A stretch of DNA of 64,000 bases, taken from contig NZ_JACXBU010000017.1 of the NCBI RefSeq assembly GCF_014700075.1, positions 1 to 64,000 of the forward strand. Reading direction: 5' to 3'. The position numbers were made by a program, and so were the translations under genes. Below the pieces are notes generated by a model. The model had not been told where the DNA came from, did no database searches, and was given only the letters and a program-made list of their open reading frames with translations. Source of the DNA: Pseudomonas sp. JM0905a (GTDB lineage Bacteria > Pseudomonadota > Gammaproteobacteria > Pseudomonadales > Pseudomonadaceae). Positions 34,887-46,600 of the stretch are shown piece by piece. Every line of letters starts with the position of its first letter. Position 1 is the stretch's first letter.

Positions 34887-36986
34887 TCAGAACCCGCTTT
34901 CCCTCAGCACCACCGCCGCTACATGGGTAAGCCCCTCGGCCAGCGGGCTGCGGCGGTTGCCTTCGATCTGCAGGTGGCCGCGGGTTTCGCGCAGGGTGGG
35001 TGGGGCGCTGTCCAGTTGCACCAGCACATGGAACAGCGGTGGTGTCGGCACCAGTTCCTTGCCGTGGCTGGCCACCGTCAGTGGGCCGCCGAAACGGGAG
35101 GCCAGCATGGGGTGTTCGAGCTGGCTGACGCGCGTGCTGCCGATGGTCACCACCGTTCCGCTGATCGGCGATGGCTGGCCTTCCGGGTAAAAGCGCACGC
35201 TGCCGCCCTGCACCAGCCGTTGCACGTCGTCCTGGTCGACGTAGGCGTCCACCTGCCAGCGGCTCGGGTCCACCAGCATCCCGATAGGTTCGCGGCTGTG
35301 TACCCACTGGCCGGGACGCCAATCCGGATCGAGGTCCAGCCACTGCCCGGCGAAGGGTGCCTGGAGCTTGAGGCGGGCGATTTCAGAGCGGGCCGCGCGG
35401 GCTTCCTCGAACTGCACGCCGAGGCGCTGGCGGGTGGCCAGGGCCTGCTCGGCGCCGGTGGGGTCGGCGATCAGCCCACCCAGGCGCGCCTCGTAGCTTT
35501 TCACGCTGGCTTCGCTGCTGGACACGCGGGAGGCGATGTCCGGCTCTTCCAGTGACACCAGGGTCGCACCGGCCTCGACGGTGCCGGCGGGATGGATCGC
35601 CTGCAGGCGGGCCGGGTAGGGCGCGAAGACCCGCACCTGGTGCTCGGCGCGGGCCACGCCCAGGGCGTGGATCTGGCTGCGCCAGGGCACGGCGAGCAGC
35701 AGCAGGAGCGTGGCCAGCATGCCCCACCAGAAGAGGCGGCGGCTGCGGCGGATGGCGGCCCGGCTGGCCCACCAGTGTTTCAGTTCGCGCCAGACCGGCA
35801 TGAGGATGAACCAGGAGATTTCCACGGCGAACAGGAGTATCCCGAGCAGTTTGAAAAAGAGCAGGTAGACCGCCACGGCAATGCCGAGGAACAGCACCAG
35901 GCGGTAGACCCAGGTCACCATCGCGAAGGCCACCAGGGCGCGGCGTTTGCCGGGGCTGAAGGTTTCCGGCCACTCCTCATCCAGGCCCAGCACCACCCGC
36001 CGCAGCGTCACCCGCGCCAGGGCCGAGGAACGCTCGTGGAGGTTGGGGAAATCCAGCAGGTCCGAGAGGATGAAGTAGCCGTCAAAGCGCATGAACGGGC
36101 TGGCGTTCAGCGCCAGGGACAGCACCCAGCTGGTGGTGGCCAGGTAAAGCAGGGCGTTGCGCAGAGGGCCGGGGTCCGACAGGGCCCAGCCAAGGGTGGC
36201 CAGCCCCGCCAGGGCCAGTTCGGTGAGGATGCCGGCCGAGGCGATGGCCAGGCGCTGCCGCGAGCTGCGCAGTTTCCAGCTTTCGCCGGTATCGGTGTAG
36301 AGCATCGGCCAGAGCACCACGAAGGCGATGCCCATGTGCCCCACTCGCAGCCCCAGGCGCGTCGCCACCAGGGCATGTCCCAGTTCGTGGAGCGTCTTGG
36401 CCAGGATCAGCGCCATGGCGAAGCTCACCAGCCCGGACGCGGAGAAGGACTCCACCACCGCCGTGGTGAAGCTGTCCCATTGCTGGAGCACCAGCAGCAC
36501 GCCCAGCGCGCCGAGGGCCACCACCAGCACCCCGGTGAACGGCCGGAATAGCCAGTCCAGCTGACCGGCCAGATGCTCCAGGTGCCGTTGCGGACGCAGC
36601 AGCGGGACGCGGAAGAACAGGTAGTGATGCAGCCACCAGCGCCAGTCCAGCCAGGCATTGCCTTCGCTGCGTTTGGCCATGCGCGCGGTGGCGTCGGGGC
36701 TGGGGCGCAGCAACTGGTGCTGTTCGAGGAACTGACGGAACTCCAGCACCTGCCCCACGTCCGGGCGCAGTGGCGTCTGCTCCTGGATGGCCTGGCAGAG
36801 CCGCACCGGCGTGCCTTCCCAGCGCAGCAGGCATTCGAACTCCAGCCAGCCGATGCGATAGAAACGGTTCACCACCGTGTCCTGGATCACCCAGGCCGGC
36901 TCGCCGTCGCTACCCGGTGCGGTTTCCAGCAGGCGCAGGTCCTCCCGCAAGGCCGGCAGCGGCAACTCGGCGGCATCGATCATCAC
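34887..36986 (-). CDS. Intramembrane M50 zinc protease fused to a HlyD-type adaptor
   Basis: This is a 699-residue membrane protein. Residues 1-100 resemble a PqqD-like/winged domain. The site-2-protease core has HELGH at 200-204 and the second metal motif NASPFMRFDG at 294-303, so all catalytic residues are present. About ten hydrophobic segments span 145-440. The C-terminal 260 residues are a HlyD-like barrel-sandwich with a short coiled coil (VFAPYPARLQAIHPAGTVEAG ... LKLQAPFAGQW). It is the last gene of the giant-protein operon and overlaps the previous gene by 4 bases. It may process or gate the exported protein (inference). Related proteins are labelled putative peptide zinc metalloprotease. 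Confidence 0.88.
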   Translation of the reverse strand: MMIDAAELPLPALREDLRLLETAPGSDGEPAWVIQDTVVNRFYRIGWLEFECLLRWEGTPVRLCQAIQEQTPLRPDVGQVLEFRQFLEQHQLLRPSPDATARMAKRSEGNAWLDWRWWLHHYLFFRVPLLRPQRHLEHLAGQLDWLFRPFTGVLVVALGALGVLLVLQQWDSFTTAVVESFSASGLVSFAMALILAKTLHELGHALVATRLGLRVGHMGIAFVVLWPMLYTDTGESWKLRSSRQRLAIASAGILTELALAGLATLGWALSDPGPLRNALLYLATTSWVLSLALNASPFMRFDGYFILSDLLDFPNLHERSSALARVTLRRVVLGLDEEWPETFSPGKRRALVAFAMVTWVYRLVLFLGIAVAVYLLFFKLLGILLFAVEISWFILMPVWRELKHWWASRAAIRRSRRLFWWGMLATLLLLLAVPWRSQIHALGVARAEHQVRVFAPYPARLQAIHPAGTVEAGATLVSLEEPDIASRVSSSEASVKSYEARLGGLIADPTGAEQALATRQRLGVQFEEARAARSEIARLKLQAPFAGQWLDLDPDWRPGQWVHSREPIGMLVDPSRWQVDAYVDQDDVQRLVQGGSVRFYPEGQPSPISGTVVTIGSTRVSQLEHPMLASRFGGPLTVASHGKELVPTPPLFHVLVQLDSAPPTLRETRGHLQIEGNRRSPLAEGLTHVAAVVLRESGF

Positions 36987-38323
36987 AGGCCGGTCCAGGC
37001 GCGCAGCGCTGCGAAGGGGCGGCGCAGCAGGTAGTAACCGAGCACCACCCGTTCGCCATAGAGCTTGGCGGTGCCGTGCAGGCCGAGACGGGCGTGCTCC
37101 GGCTGGCCCTCGACGCTGGCCAGGAGCCGGTAGGCCACTACGCCTTCGTCGTTGGCGCGGGCCTGGTAGCTGGTTTCCAGCACCTCGCCCTTGAGCGGCG
37201 AGAGCGGGTAGGCGGTGAGGAACAGGGTGACCTCGGCGCCGGGTTCCAGGGCGATGGCATCGGCCACCGGCAGCTGGATCAGCATCGCCGGCTGTGCCGG
37301 GTCGGCCACCTGGAGGATGCGCTCGCCAGTCACCACCGGCTTGCCCAGCCAGTCGTTGGGGTCGCTGAACACTGCCACCCCGGCGCGCGGCGAACGCACT
37401 CGGGTGCGTTGCAACTGTGCCTGCACCGCCGCCAGTTCAGCACGGCGCTGCTGGGCACGGCCATTGAGCAGGGTCAGCTCGCTCTTGCTCTGGGGGTTGT
37501 CGAAGGCGCGTTGGCTGGCCGCCATCAGCTCGGCGTCGGCCACCGCCACTTCCTTGCCAAGGACCTCGGCGCGGCTCTTGAGCGTGGTTTCGTCGAGGCT
37601 GAACAGCAGGGTTCCGGCTTCCACCGGCTGGTTTGGCCGCACCTGCATGCGTTCGATCACCCCGTCGATGGGCGAGCTGACGATCTCCGCCTGGCGCGAG
37701 ACGATCTCCGCCGGCGCCAGGGCCGTCTGCCTGACCGGAATCAGCATCAGTGCGCCGGCCACCGCCAGTGCTACCAGCAGCTGACGCTTGCTGGGCCGCC
37801 AGGCCAGCAGGCGACGCTGGCCGCCGAAGGCCGCCCAGCAATGGGCCCAGGTCTGCCAGAGGCCATCCATCAGCGGCACCAGGGTTTCCGCCGGCGGCGC
37901 TTCCAGAAGGAAGAGCACCAGCCCGAGGCGCTTGCCGTCGCGCTCATGCAGGGGAATGCACCAGATCCCGCTGGGCCACCATTCGGCCCAGCCTTCGGCG
38001 ATATCCTCGGGCGGCTCCACGGCATCGCGGGCCAGCCAGCGTGGCGTCGCATCGGGCAACTGGCCGGCGAGCCAGCGGCTGGCGCGGCGCAGCCAGACCA
38101 GGTAGGGCGAATCCTCGCTGGGCCGCGCCAGGCCGGAGACGCAGAGCAGCTCCAGGTCCTCGCCGCGCTGAGCCAGCACCAGTGCCTGGTGGTAGCGCAG
38201 CAGCGCGTAAGGGTCGTTGGCGATGGAAAACGCCAGGGCGTTCAGCGAATCGGCGGCCAGGGCACGGTCGCGCAGGGCGGCCAGTCCCAGCAGCAACTGC
38301 GGATGGGGCAGGCGATCAGTCAT
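36983..38323 (-). CDS. GAF-like domain plus HlyD-type membrane fusion protein
   Basis: In this 446-residue protein, residues 1-170 form a cytoplasmic alpha/beta domain that looks GAF-like (YHQALVLAQRGEDLELLCVSG, IWCIPLHERDGKRLGLVLFLLE). One membrane segment follows near 182-198 (LLVALAVAGALMLIPV). A HlyD adaptor then has lipoyl-like halves (IVSSPIDGVIERMQVRPNQPVEAG and RVRSPRAGVAVFSD) around a coiled coil. A sensor-like domain on the cytoplasmic side of an adaptor is unusual. The start overlaps the upstream gene by 8 bases and the end overlaps the M50 gene by 4. Confidence 0.85.
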   Translation of the reverse strand: MTDRLPHPQLLLGLAALRDRALAADSLNALAFSIANDPYALLRYHQALVLAQRGEDLELLCVSGLARPSEDSPYLVWLRRASRWLAGQLPDATPRWLARDAVEPPEDIAEGWAEWWPSGIWCIPLHERDGKRLGLVLFLLEAPPAETLVPLMDGLWQTWAHCWAAFGGQRRLLAWRPSKRQLLVALAVAGALMLIPVRQTALAPAEIVSRQAEIVSSPIDGVIERMQVRPNQPVEAGTLLFSLDETTLKSRAEVLGKEVAVADAELMAASQRAFDNPQSKSELTLLNGRAQQRRAELAAVQAQLQRTRVRSPRAGVAVFSDPNDWLGKPVVTGERILQVADPAQPAMLIQLPVADAIALEPGAEVTLFLTAYPLSPLKGEVLETSYQARANDEGVVAYRLLASVEGQPEHARLGLHGTAKLYGERVVLGYYLLRRPFAALRAWTGL

Positions 38324-39095
38324 TGGCTTGCGGGAAGTGTGCGGTGCCGCTCATGCCGGCGATCAGTTCCGGGTGCTCGGCGTCGAGCCGGGCCTCCAGT
38401 TCCACGGTCTGGGCCACGGCGTCCACCCGCGAGTTGATGGCGCTGATATGGGCGCCATAGGACTTGCCCGTTTCCAGGATGCTCACTTCCAGCGCCAGGC
38501 CCGGCTTGAGCCTGGGCAGCAGGCTGGAGGGTACGTTGAGGCGCACCTTGAGGGCGCCGTCGCTGACCAGGTCGAACAGCGGCGTACCGGCGGCCACGGT
38601 CTGGTACGGCTTCACGTGGACCTTGGCCACCCGCCCGGCGAACGGCGCCTGCACCTGGCAGTAGCCGCTCTGGGCCTGGGCCAGGGCGCGGGCGCCTTCG
38701 GCTTTCTGCACTTCGGTATTGGCCATGGCGACTTCCAGGTCGCCCACGGCGTCCAGCTTGCGCAAGTTGCGTTTGGCGTCGAGGTTCTGCCTGGCCATGG
38801 TCAGCTCGGCGACGGCCACCTTGGCGCGGGCCTGGGCTTCCTCGCAGTTGAGTTGGGCCAGCAGGGCGTTCTTCGCCACTTGCTGGCCGAGGGAGGCCTT
38901 GAGTTCGCCGAGGGTGCCGTTCATCTGGCTGGAGAGGGTGGTCTCCAGGTCCGCCGCGAGCAGCACGCGGATGGCGCCGGGGTCCCCGAGGGGACTGGCC
39001 GCCGGTACGTCTTCGGCATAGGCGGCGGGGAACGAAAGCAAAGGGACAAGGGACAGCAAAAGTGCGAGCAGACTGCGCTCAGCGTTGTACGACAT
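38316..39095 (-). CDS. Periplasmic adaptor (HlyD/RND membrane-fusion type)
   Basis: This 259-residue protein has a signal peptide (SLLALLLSLVPLLSFPAAYA-ED), lipoyl halves (SSQMNGTLGELKASLGQQVAKNALLAQL and QVQAPFAGRVAKVHVKPYQTVAAGTPLFDL), an alpha-hairpin between them, and a short beta-barrel. It should bridge an inner-membrane partner to the TolC-like lipoprotein, whose 3' end it overlaps by 17 bases. It is smaller than a full RND adaptor. Confidence 0.88.
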   Translation of the reverse strand: MSYNAERSLLALLLSLVPLLSFPAAYAEDVPAASPLGDPGAIRVLLAADLETTLSSQMNGTLGELKASLGQQVAKNALLAQLNCEEAQARAKVAVAELTMARQNLDAKRNLRKLDAVGDLEVAMANTEVQKAEGARALAQAQSGYCQVQAPFAGRVAKVHVKPYQTVAAGTPLFDLVSDGALKVRLNVPSSLLPRLKPGLALEVSILETGKSYGAHISAINSRVDAVAQTVELEARLDAEHPELIAGMSGTAHFPQAND

Positions 39096-40611
39096 GCGGT
39101 GTTCCTTGTTGGTTGGCGAGGAGTTTGGCGCGTTGTTGCTCTTCCAGGGTGCGCTGGATTTCGCGGGCCAGCGTCGGGATGTCGTGCTTCTCGATCTGCT
39201 CCGGGAGAATGTCCAGGCCGATGGAGTTGTACAGCCGGCCCCAGGCGGCCTGGGCGCTGGAATAGGCGGCTTCGCGCTGGTAGCGCGACAGCAGGTAGCG
39301 GCCTTCGGCGCGGATCAGTTCAAGTTCCGAGCCGTAGGAGGTGTTGCGCGCGGCCTGGGCGTAATCCAGCAGGCTCTGGTCCACCCGCAGGCTCTGGTCG
39401 GCAAATTCCACTTCCTGGCGCGCCAGCTGGTAGCGCAGGGTGCCGACGCGCACCTGGGTGAGGATGGCCATGGACAGCGCCACGCGGCGCATGTCGTCAG
39501 TCTTGGCCTGGGACTCGGTGGCGTTGTTGAGCGACGGCAGTTGCAAGAGGCGCAGCAGGTTCAGGGATACCTGCAGCCCGGTCTCGGTCCAGTGGCTGTT
39601 GTAGAGGAACTTGTTGGAGTCGTACTTGTAGCCGAAGTCCAGGCTGACGTTGGGCCAGAGCTGCGCCTTGGCGATCTTCAGGTCGTTCTCGTTGACCCGC
39701 TTGCGGTACCACTCTTCCATGATCTCCGGGCGGTTCTCCAGGGAGAGCTGCTCCAGCCGGTTGATGTCCTGCTTCAGTTCCGGCAGGGGCTGTTCGGTCT
39801 GGTCGGCGAGGACCAGTTTCGAGCCCGGCGGCAGCGACATGAGGGCCGACAGCTCGGCCTGGGCGAACTCCAGGTCCTGGCGGCGCACGGTGAGCAGGTA
39901 GATGGAGTCCAGCAGGGCGCGCTGGTAGGCCAGTACCTCCTGGCGCGGCAGCAGGCCTTTGGACTCGGCTTCCTGGGCGGAGAGCAGGGCCCGGTGGGTG
40001 CGTACCAGCAGACGGTCCACCTGGGGCATCAGGCGTTGGGCGCCTACGGCACGCCAGTATGCATTGCGCACATCCTGCAGGACGTTCTGCGCCACCTTGC
40101 GACGGCGTTCCTCGGCCATGAGGATCTGGTCGCTCTTCTGCTGGGTACGGTAGTAGGCCACGCCGAAGTCCAGCAGGCTCCAGGAGAGGCCCAGGCCGTA
40201 TAGCTCGCGGTAGCGCTCCTCGGAGGTGGATGCCCGCAAGCTTTCCTCGCGGTCCTCGATGCCGATGGAGGTGCCGCCGGAGTCGTTGTTACGTCCGGCA
40301 TAGCCAGCCGAGGCCACCAGGCGCGGCAGCATCTCGTGGCTGGATACGTCGCGCAGGTCGCTGGAGAGGGCGCTTTCCATCAGCTTCAGGCGGTAGTCCA
40401 GGTTGTACTTCAGGGCCCGGGCGGCGGCTTCATAGAAGGTGATGGGGGCGGTTACCGGTTCCTGGTCGGCGTACATCTGCGCCTGGTCCTGGACGATGCG
40501 CTGTCGGCTTTCCTCCTCGGTGTAGACGTGGGGCTTCATGGCCGAACAGGCACCTAGCAGCAGGCTGGAGGCGATGGCGGCGCTGAGGAGTGTAAGGGGC
40601 GTTCTTGGCAT
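39079..40611 (-). CDS. TolC-family outer-membrane efflux lipoprotein
   Basis: This 510-residue protein has a lipoprotein signal with lipobox LLGAC (about residues 18-22), followed by the two long alpha-helical repeats and beta segments of the TolC/NodT family (NPxx-like QLWPNVSLDFGYKYDSNKF; RRKVAQNVLQDVRNAYWRAVGAQ). It should form the outer-membrane exit duct. It starts 20 bases after the giant gene's stop. A longer upstream frame was rejected because it would overlap that gene and precede the signal. Confidence 0.9.
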   Translation of the reverse strand: MPRTPLTLLSAAIASSLLLGACSAMKPHVYTEEESRQRIVQDQAQMYADQEPVTAPITFYEAAARALKYNLDYRLKLMESALSSDLRDVSSHEMLPRLVASAGYAGRNNDSGGTSIGIEDREESLRASTSEERYRELYGLGLSWSLLDFGVAYYRTQQKSDQILMAEERRRKVAQNVLQDVRNAYWRAVGAQRLMPQVDRLLVRTHRALLSAQEAESKGLLPRQEVLAYQRALLDSIYLLTVRRQDLEFAQAELSALMSLPPGSKLVLADQTEQPLPELKQDINRLEQLSLENRPEIMEEWYRKRVNENDLKIAKAQLWPNVSLDFGYKYDSNKFLYNSHWTETGLQVSLNLLRLLQLPSLNNATESQAKTDDMRRVALSMAILTQVRVGTLRYQLARQEVEFADQSLRVDQSLLDYAQAARNTSYGSELELIRAEGRYLLSRYQREAAYSSAQAAWGRLYNSIGLDILPEQIEKHDIPTLAREIQRTLEEQQRAKLLANQQGTPHVVQR

Positions 40612-40631
40612 GGTCAGTCCTTGATTCCTGC

Positions 40632-43600
40632 TCATTCGGGGGTGCCGTTGCCGAGGGCGCGCAGGCGCTCGGCGGCCTCGCGCAACTGGGCGCGGAAACC
40701 GGGGGCGGTACGGGTGTCGGACGGCGGTGGCAGCTGTGCGTCGCCTTGGGTGAGGTTCTCCGCGCTGGAGGCGAATACCGACGGGTCGGCCAGCAGGCCA
40801 TCTGCGCTGAGGTTGATCCGGCCGTGGCGGCCGAGGATCCACGCCAGGTCGAGGTCGCTCTCCACGCGGCTTTCGCGCACTGCGCGAGACACGAACTGGC
40901 CGGGTGTCTGGCCAAGACGGTTGCCGAGGGTGTCGCTCTGGATTTCCGGAACCCGACCCAGGGCCAGGTTGCTGCCGTCAGCCTCCCAGCTGGACAGCGT
41001 GAGGAGCCGGTCATTGCGCTCCACCACCGGGCCGACGAAGACCACCGGGTCCACGCCGGGTAGCGGCGGGCGGCGGAAGGGATCGAGGTCGCCACGGTCG
41101 AAGTGCGGGTCGATCAGGCCACTTTCCGGTGCGGGGATGAAGGGCGCGGCGATATCCAGGTCTATCGTCAGTTGGGCAAAATCGGTTGCGCCTGCGCGGT
41201 CGCCCAGGGTGTAGGTGAAGACATCCTGCAGCACGCGACCGAGGCCCGCGGCGCGCAGCACCTCCGGGTTGGTGAGGTCGATGCTGTAGCTGTAGCTGCC
41301 GTCAGCATTGATCACCAGGGTGCCGAAGCGGCCCAGGATGGCCTGGCCGACCACGCCGGCAGTTCCGCTGCCGGTCTCGGCGCCGGTGCGGATCCCCACC
41401 ACGTGCAACTGCTCGCCACCGTCCACGTCCGAGTCGTTGGGCAGCACGTTGCCGCTGGCCTGGGGCGCTGGGGTCTGGTCGCTGGCGACATTGCTGTCGT
41501 CGCGGGCGACGGGGTTGTCGTTGGCGCCCTGGATCAGCAGGTTCAGCCGCGCTTCGGACTGGGCACCGGTCGTGTCGCGCATGAGGTAGGTGAAGGATTC
41601 GCGCAGGGTTTCGCCGGCGGTACGCAGTGCCTGCACCAACGGGTTGGCGTTATCCAGCACATAGGTGTAGCTGCCATCGGCGTTGAGGGTCAGCGTGCCG
41701 TAGCGGCCCACCAGGGCCACGCCGGCGCCGGCGCTGTTGCCCAGCTCGCTGGTGGCCGAGAGGACCTGCCGGGTTTCGCCGTTGGCAACGCTGTCCACGT
41801 CCTGGTCGTTGGTCAGGACATTGCCGGACGGATTGCTGCCGGGGATGTTGTTGCCCACACCACCGGCTTCCACCGCCGTGCTGCCGTCATCCTGGGCGAT
41901 CGGCGTGTCGTTGCGCCCGTCGACGGTGATGCGCAGCTCGGCGGTGTCGGTGTCCAGGTGCGTGTCAGCCAGGGTGTAGGTGAAGGTGTCCACCAGGGTC
42001 TGGCCGCTGATACGCAACGCCTGCACCTCGGCCAGGCTGTTGTCGACCACGTAGGTCCAGCTGCCGTCGGCGTTCATCGTCAGGTCGCCGTAGCGGCCGC
42101 GCAGCACCGTGCCGACGGTCCCGCTGGTGCCGCTGCCGGTTTCCGAGCCAGTGCGAATGCCTGTCACAGACAGCGGTTGCCCTTCGAGGTCGGAGTCGTT
42201 GTTCAGCACGTTGCCGCTGGGGTTCAGGCCGGGGGTGTCGTTGTTCAGGCCGCCGGCCTCGACGGCCGTGGCTTCATCGTCGAAGCCATCCGGGGCGTCG
42301 TTGCGGCCGACGACGATGATCGACAGTTGCGCCAGGTCGGTGAGACCGCCGAGGTCGGTCACTTCATAGGTGAAGTGATCCACCAGGGTGTCCAGCAGGT
42401 CGAGGGCGAGCACGTCCGGGTTGGAGATGTCGATGGTGTAGTGGTAGCTGCCATCGGCATTGATCACCAGGGTGCCGTACTGGCCGACCAGCACGCTGCC
42501 GACCGTGCCAGCGGTGCCGCTGCCGTTTTCCGGCCCCGTGCGGATGCCGGTGACGATGAGCTGGTCGCCCTGGTCGACATCGCTGTCGTTGGGCAGCACG
42601 TTGCCGCTGGGGTTGAACACCAGGCCGTCGCCATTGTCGGTGATGCCGATGTTCAGGTCGTCCTGGGCGACCGGAGCGTCCCAGGCACCCTGGACGGTGA
42701 TGGTGAACTGGGCAATGTCCTCTGCGCCGGCGGTGTCGCGCATGCGGTAGCTGAAGACTTCCTGCAGCGTATCGCCCGGCTTGAGGGCCTGGACCGCCGC
42801 CAGGTCATTGTTCACCACGTAGGTGTAGGTGCCGTTGGCGGCAATCGTCAGGGTGCCGTAGGTGCCCGCGATCACCTGGCTGCCGCTCAAGGCGGTGAAG
42901 GTGCCGCCCGCGGCTTCGCTCCCGGTGCGGATGCCGTTGACCGTCTTGGTGTCGCCGGCGTCCACGTCGCGGTCGTTGTGCAGCAGGTTGCCGCTCGGGT
43001 TCACGCCCGGCGTGGCGTTGCCGGTGCCGCCGGCTTCCACGGCCACGGTGCTGTCGTCCACGGCCAGCGGATTGTCGTTGCGTCCCTGGATGGTGATGGT
43101 CAGGGTGGCGGTGCTGGTGGCGCCGGCGAGGTCGCGGATGGTGTAGCTGAAGGACTCGCTCAGGGTATCGCCGGCAGTGAGCAGTGCCTGCACCAGCGGG
43201 TTGTCGTTGTCGACGACGTAGGTGTAGCTGCCGTTGGCGTTCAGCGTCAGGGTGCCGTATTGCCCGATGAAGCCGTTGCCTACCAGGCCGTCGACGCTGC
43301 CCTTGCCCACGTCCACGACGGTGAGCGTCTCGCCGAACTGGTCGACATCGGTGTCGTTGTCCAGCACGTTGCCGGTGGCGTCGGTGCCCTGGGTGCTGTT
43401 GTTCAGGCCGCCGGCTTCGATGGCCGTGGCGCTGTCGTCGTTGGCCACCGGCGTGTCGTTGGCGCCTTCGATGGTGATGTTCAGCAGGGCGATGTCGGTG
43501 GCACCGGCGGTGTCGATGACGCTGTAGTTGAAGGTGTCGATCAGCGTGTTGCCGGCGCGCAGGGCCTGCACTGCCGCCAGGTTGTTGTCCAGGCGATAGC

Positions 43601-46600
43601 TGTAGCTGCCGTCGGCGTTCAGGGTCAGCCAGCCATATTGGCCACGCAGCTCGCTGCCGACGGTACCTGCCGAGCCGACGCCTTCCACGGCACCGGTCCG
43701 CACCGATTCCACCGCCTGGGTTTCACCGTAGTCGATGTCGTCGAGGGCGCCGCCGTCGACGTCGGTGTCGTTGCCCAGCACGTTGCCGCTCGGGTCCACA
43801 CCGGCGCTGCCGTTGTTCACCCCGCCGGCCTCCACGGCCGTGGCGGTGTCGTTGGTTGCCACCGGGTTGTCGTTGCGGCCGAGGATGAGGATCACCAGCT
43901 GCGCTGACTGGGGCGCTTCCTGGCCATCGGAGATGGCGTAGGTGAAGCTCTCGATGAGGAAGTCCGAAAGCTGGCGCAGGGCTTCGACTTCCGGGTTGGT
44001 GTTGTCCAGCACGTAGGTGTAAGTGCCGTCGGCGTTCAGCGTCAGCGTGCCGTATTGGCCGGCGAAGGCCTGGCCGATCACGCCGTTGGTGCCCAGGGTG
44101 TCGTTGCTGACCGAGATCACAGACAGCGGGTCGCCGTCCGGATCGACGTCGAACAGCAGGGCGTCGCCAGAGGGGTCGATGCCCGCCTGGCCGTTGGCCA
44201 CGCCACCGCGCTCAACGGCGATATTGAAGTGGTTCTGGGCAATGGGCGGGTCGTTGACCCCGCGGACGGTGATCACCAGTTGAGCCTGGTCGGTCAGGCC
44301 ATTGGTATCGACGATCTGGTAGGTGAAAGTCTCGGTCAGGGTCTGACCGGCCTGCAGGGCCTGCACCGTGGGGTTGGCGCTGTCCACGTCATAGGTGAAA
44401 GAGCCGTCGGCGCCGATGCGCAGCAGGCCGAAATTGCCCAGCAGCAGGGTGGCGTTGGTGGAGCTGGTGGAACCTGTGGCCACACCGATCAGCACGCCGC
44501 CTGCGGTTTCCAGGCCCGAGCGCACGCCGTTGACCTTGAGCTGGGTATTGGGTCGGTCGGCGGCGTCGACATCGTTGTCCACGCCATTGCCGCCGGGCTG
44601 GGTGACAGGGCCGGGGCGGCTGGGGAAACGGATGACGTTGCCGCTGGGGTTGCTCTCGCCAATGGCGTTGGGGCCGGAACCGGCCTGGGCGACAGCCTGG
44701 TCATCGCTGGCCACGGGGTTGTCGTGGTTGCCGCGAATGGTGATGCGCAGCTCGGCCAGGTCGTTCAGGCCCGCCGCATCGGTGACCTGATAGGTGAAGA
44801 TGTCGGACAGCGTGTCGTTGGGCCCCAGACGCTGTACGGCGGTGCTGTTCTCATTGATCACATAGGTGTAGTTGCCATCGGAACCGATGGTGAGGGTGCC
44901 GTAGGTGCCGCCGAGGCTGACGCTGCCACCATTGGGCACGATGAACATCAGGCCGGGTGCGAGTTCGCGCAGGTTGCGAATACCACTGACACGTTTGGTT
45001 TCGCCGTAGTCGATCGGGTCCGCCGGGTTTTCGCCGCCGTCCACGTCCAGGTCGTTGGTCAGTACGTTGCCGGTGGCATTGGAACCTGCAACCGGGAAAC
45101 CGACGGGTGGGGTATCGCCGGGGTTGCCGATATCGGTGTTGTTGACGCCGCCTTTCTCGATGGCCGTGCCCGTGTCATCGATACCTACCGGGGTGTCGTT
45201 GGCCCCCTGGATGACCACTGAGAAGACGGCCGAGGATTGCAGCGGCGGCCCGCCGATGCCGATGTCCGAGATCACGTAGGTGAAGTTCTCGGTCAACTGC
45301 TGGGAGGCCAGGCGTAGCGCCTGAACCTCGGGATTGGCGTTGTCGACGATGTACTGGTAGGCGCCGTTGGCCTGGATCACCAGCTTGCCGTAGCGCCCGA
45401 GCACTTCCACCGAGCCAAGCGCTGGAACTGTGACCACCACGCCGAGCGGAGAGGTGACTGACTTGACGTTGATCTGGTCGCCGTTGGTGGCGATATCGAC
45501 ATCGGTATCGTTGTCCAGCAGATTCCCGCGCGGGTTGATGCCCGCAATGATGTTGGCGGTGCCGCCGGCTTCCAGCGCCGTGGCGTTATCGTTCACCGCG
45601 TGCGGTGCGTCGTTCACCGGGTCGAGGCGAATCACCAGGAAGTCGCTGTCGGTGCGTGCGTCGGCCAGTTCGCCGGGAATGCCGTTGCCATTGAAGTCGC
45701 CGTAGTTGCCCAGATCATTGGTCACCACTTCAAGGAAGTCGACGCCGTTGAAATCCTGGTTGCCCAGGTAACGGAGGCCGGCGAGGGCGGCATTGATGTC
45801 GGCGATCCGGCCCACCAGCACCAGGGTCGTGGTGCCGGCGCCGGTGACTGTCACCCCGGTGGTTGTGCCGGTCAGCGACAGGGTTCCGCGCAGCACTTCG
45901 AGGCTGACCTGGATGGCGCGGCCGTTGACGTTGGGATCGCGCTCGGCGTCGATATCGCTGACCCTGATCCCCGGAATGGCCAGCGGCGTGTCCTCCAGGC
46001 CCTGCTGGAAGCCCGGCAGGCTGTTGACCGGTGCATCGTTGATTTCCACGTAGCCGGAGTTGGCCTGCTGCGAGGCGCCTTCGCCGAGGGTCACCCGGAC
46101 CTGACCGAGGGTGCCGCCATCGGTGTCGATGCGTACGCGCAACTCACCGAACTGGGCGATGCTGTTGACCGTAGTGGGCGCATCGATGCGGTACAGCCCC
46201 GAGGGCAGCACGCCGAAGCTGAAGCGGCCATTGGCGTTGGTGGTCGTGGTGAAGGTCTTGTCGTCGCCATTGCCGAGCACGCCGTCCTTGCCGGCCCAGA
46301 TCAGGTTGATGGTCTGGTTGGCGATGGCCAGCTCGTAGGCCGGTGTGCCGGGAACCGGGTCGGGGTCTGGCGTCCTGTCATTGGGGGCGGTGGCGGCCGT
46401 GCCCGTGTCGTTCCACAGGGTGCCGCTGATGATGCCGAGGCCGGCGCCTTCGCGAAGTACGTAGTTGTTCAGCGTCGTACCGTCCGGGCCGGGGCCGTCC
46501 GCGCCGGTACGTTCACCTGCCGCGGTGCCGTCTGTGCCGACCGCCGTGCCCCCCCAGCTGGTGAAGGTTTCCGGCAGGCTGCTCCAGCGCAGGGTGGCAT

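Noticed and set aside
41150-45620. Regular repetition that might suggest a CRISPR array or tandem DNA element
   Set aside because: Units of about 400 bases are coding, imperfect and in frame with the giant protein; there are no short direct repeats with spacers.
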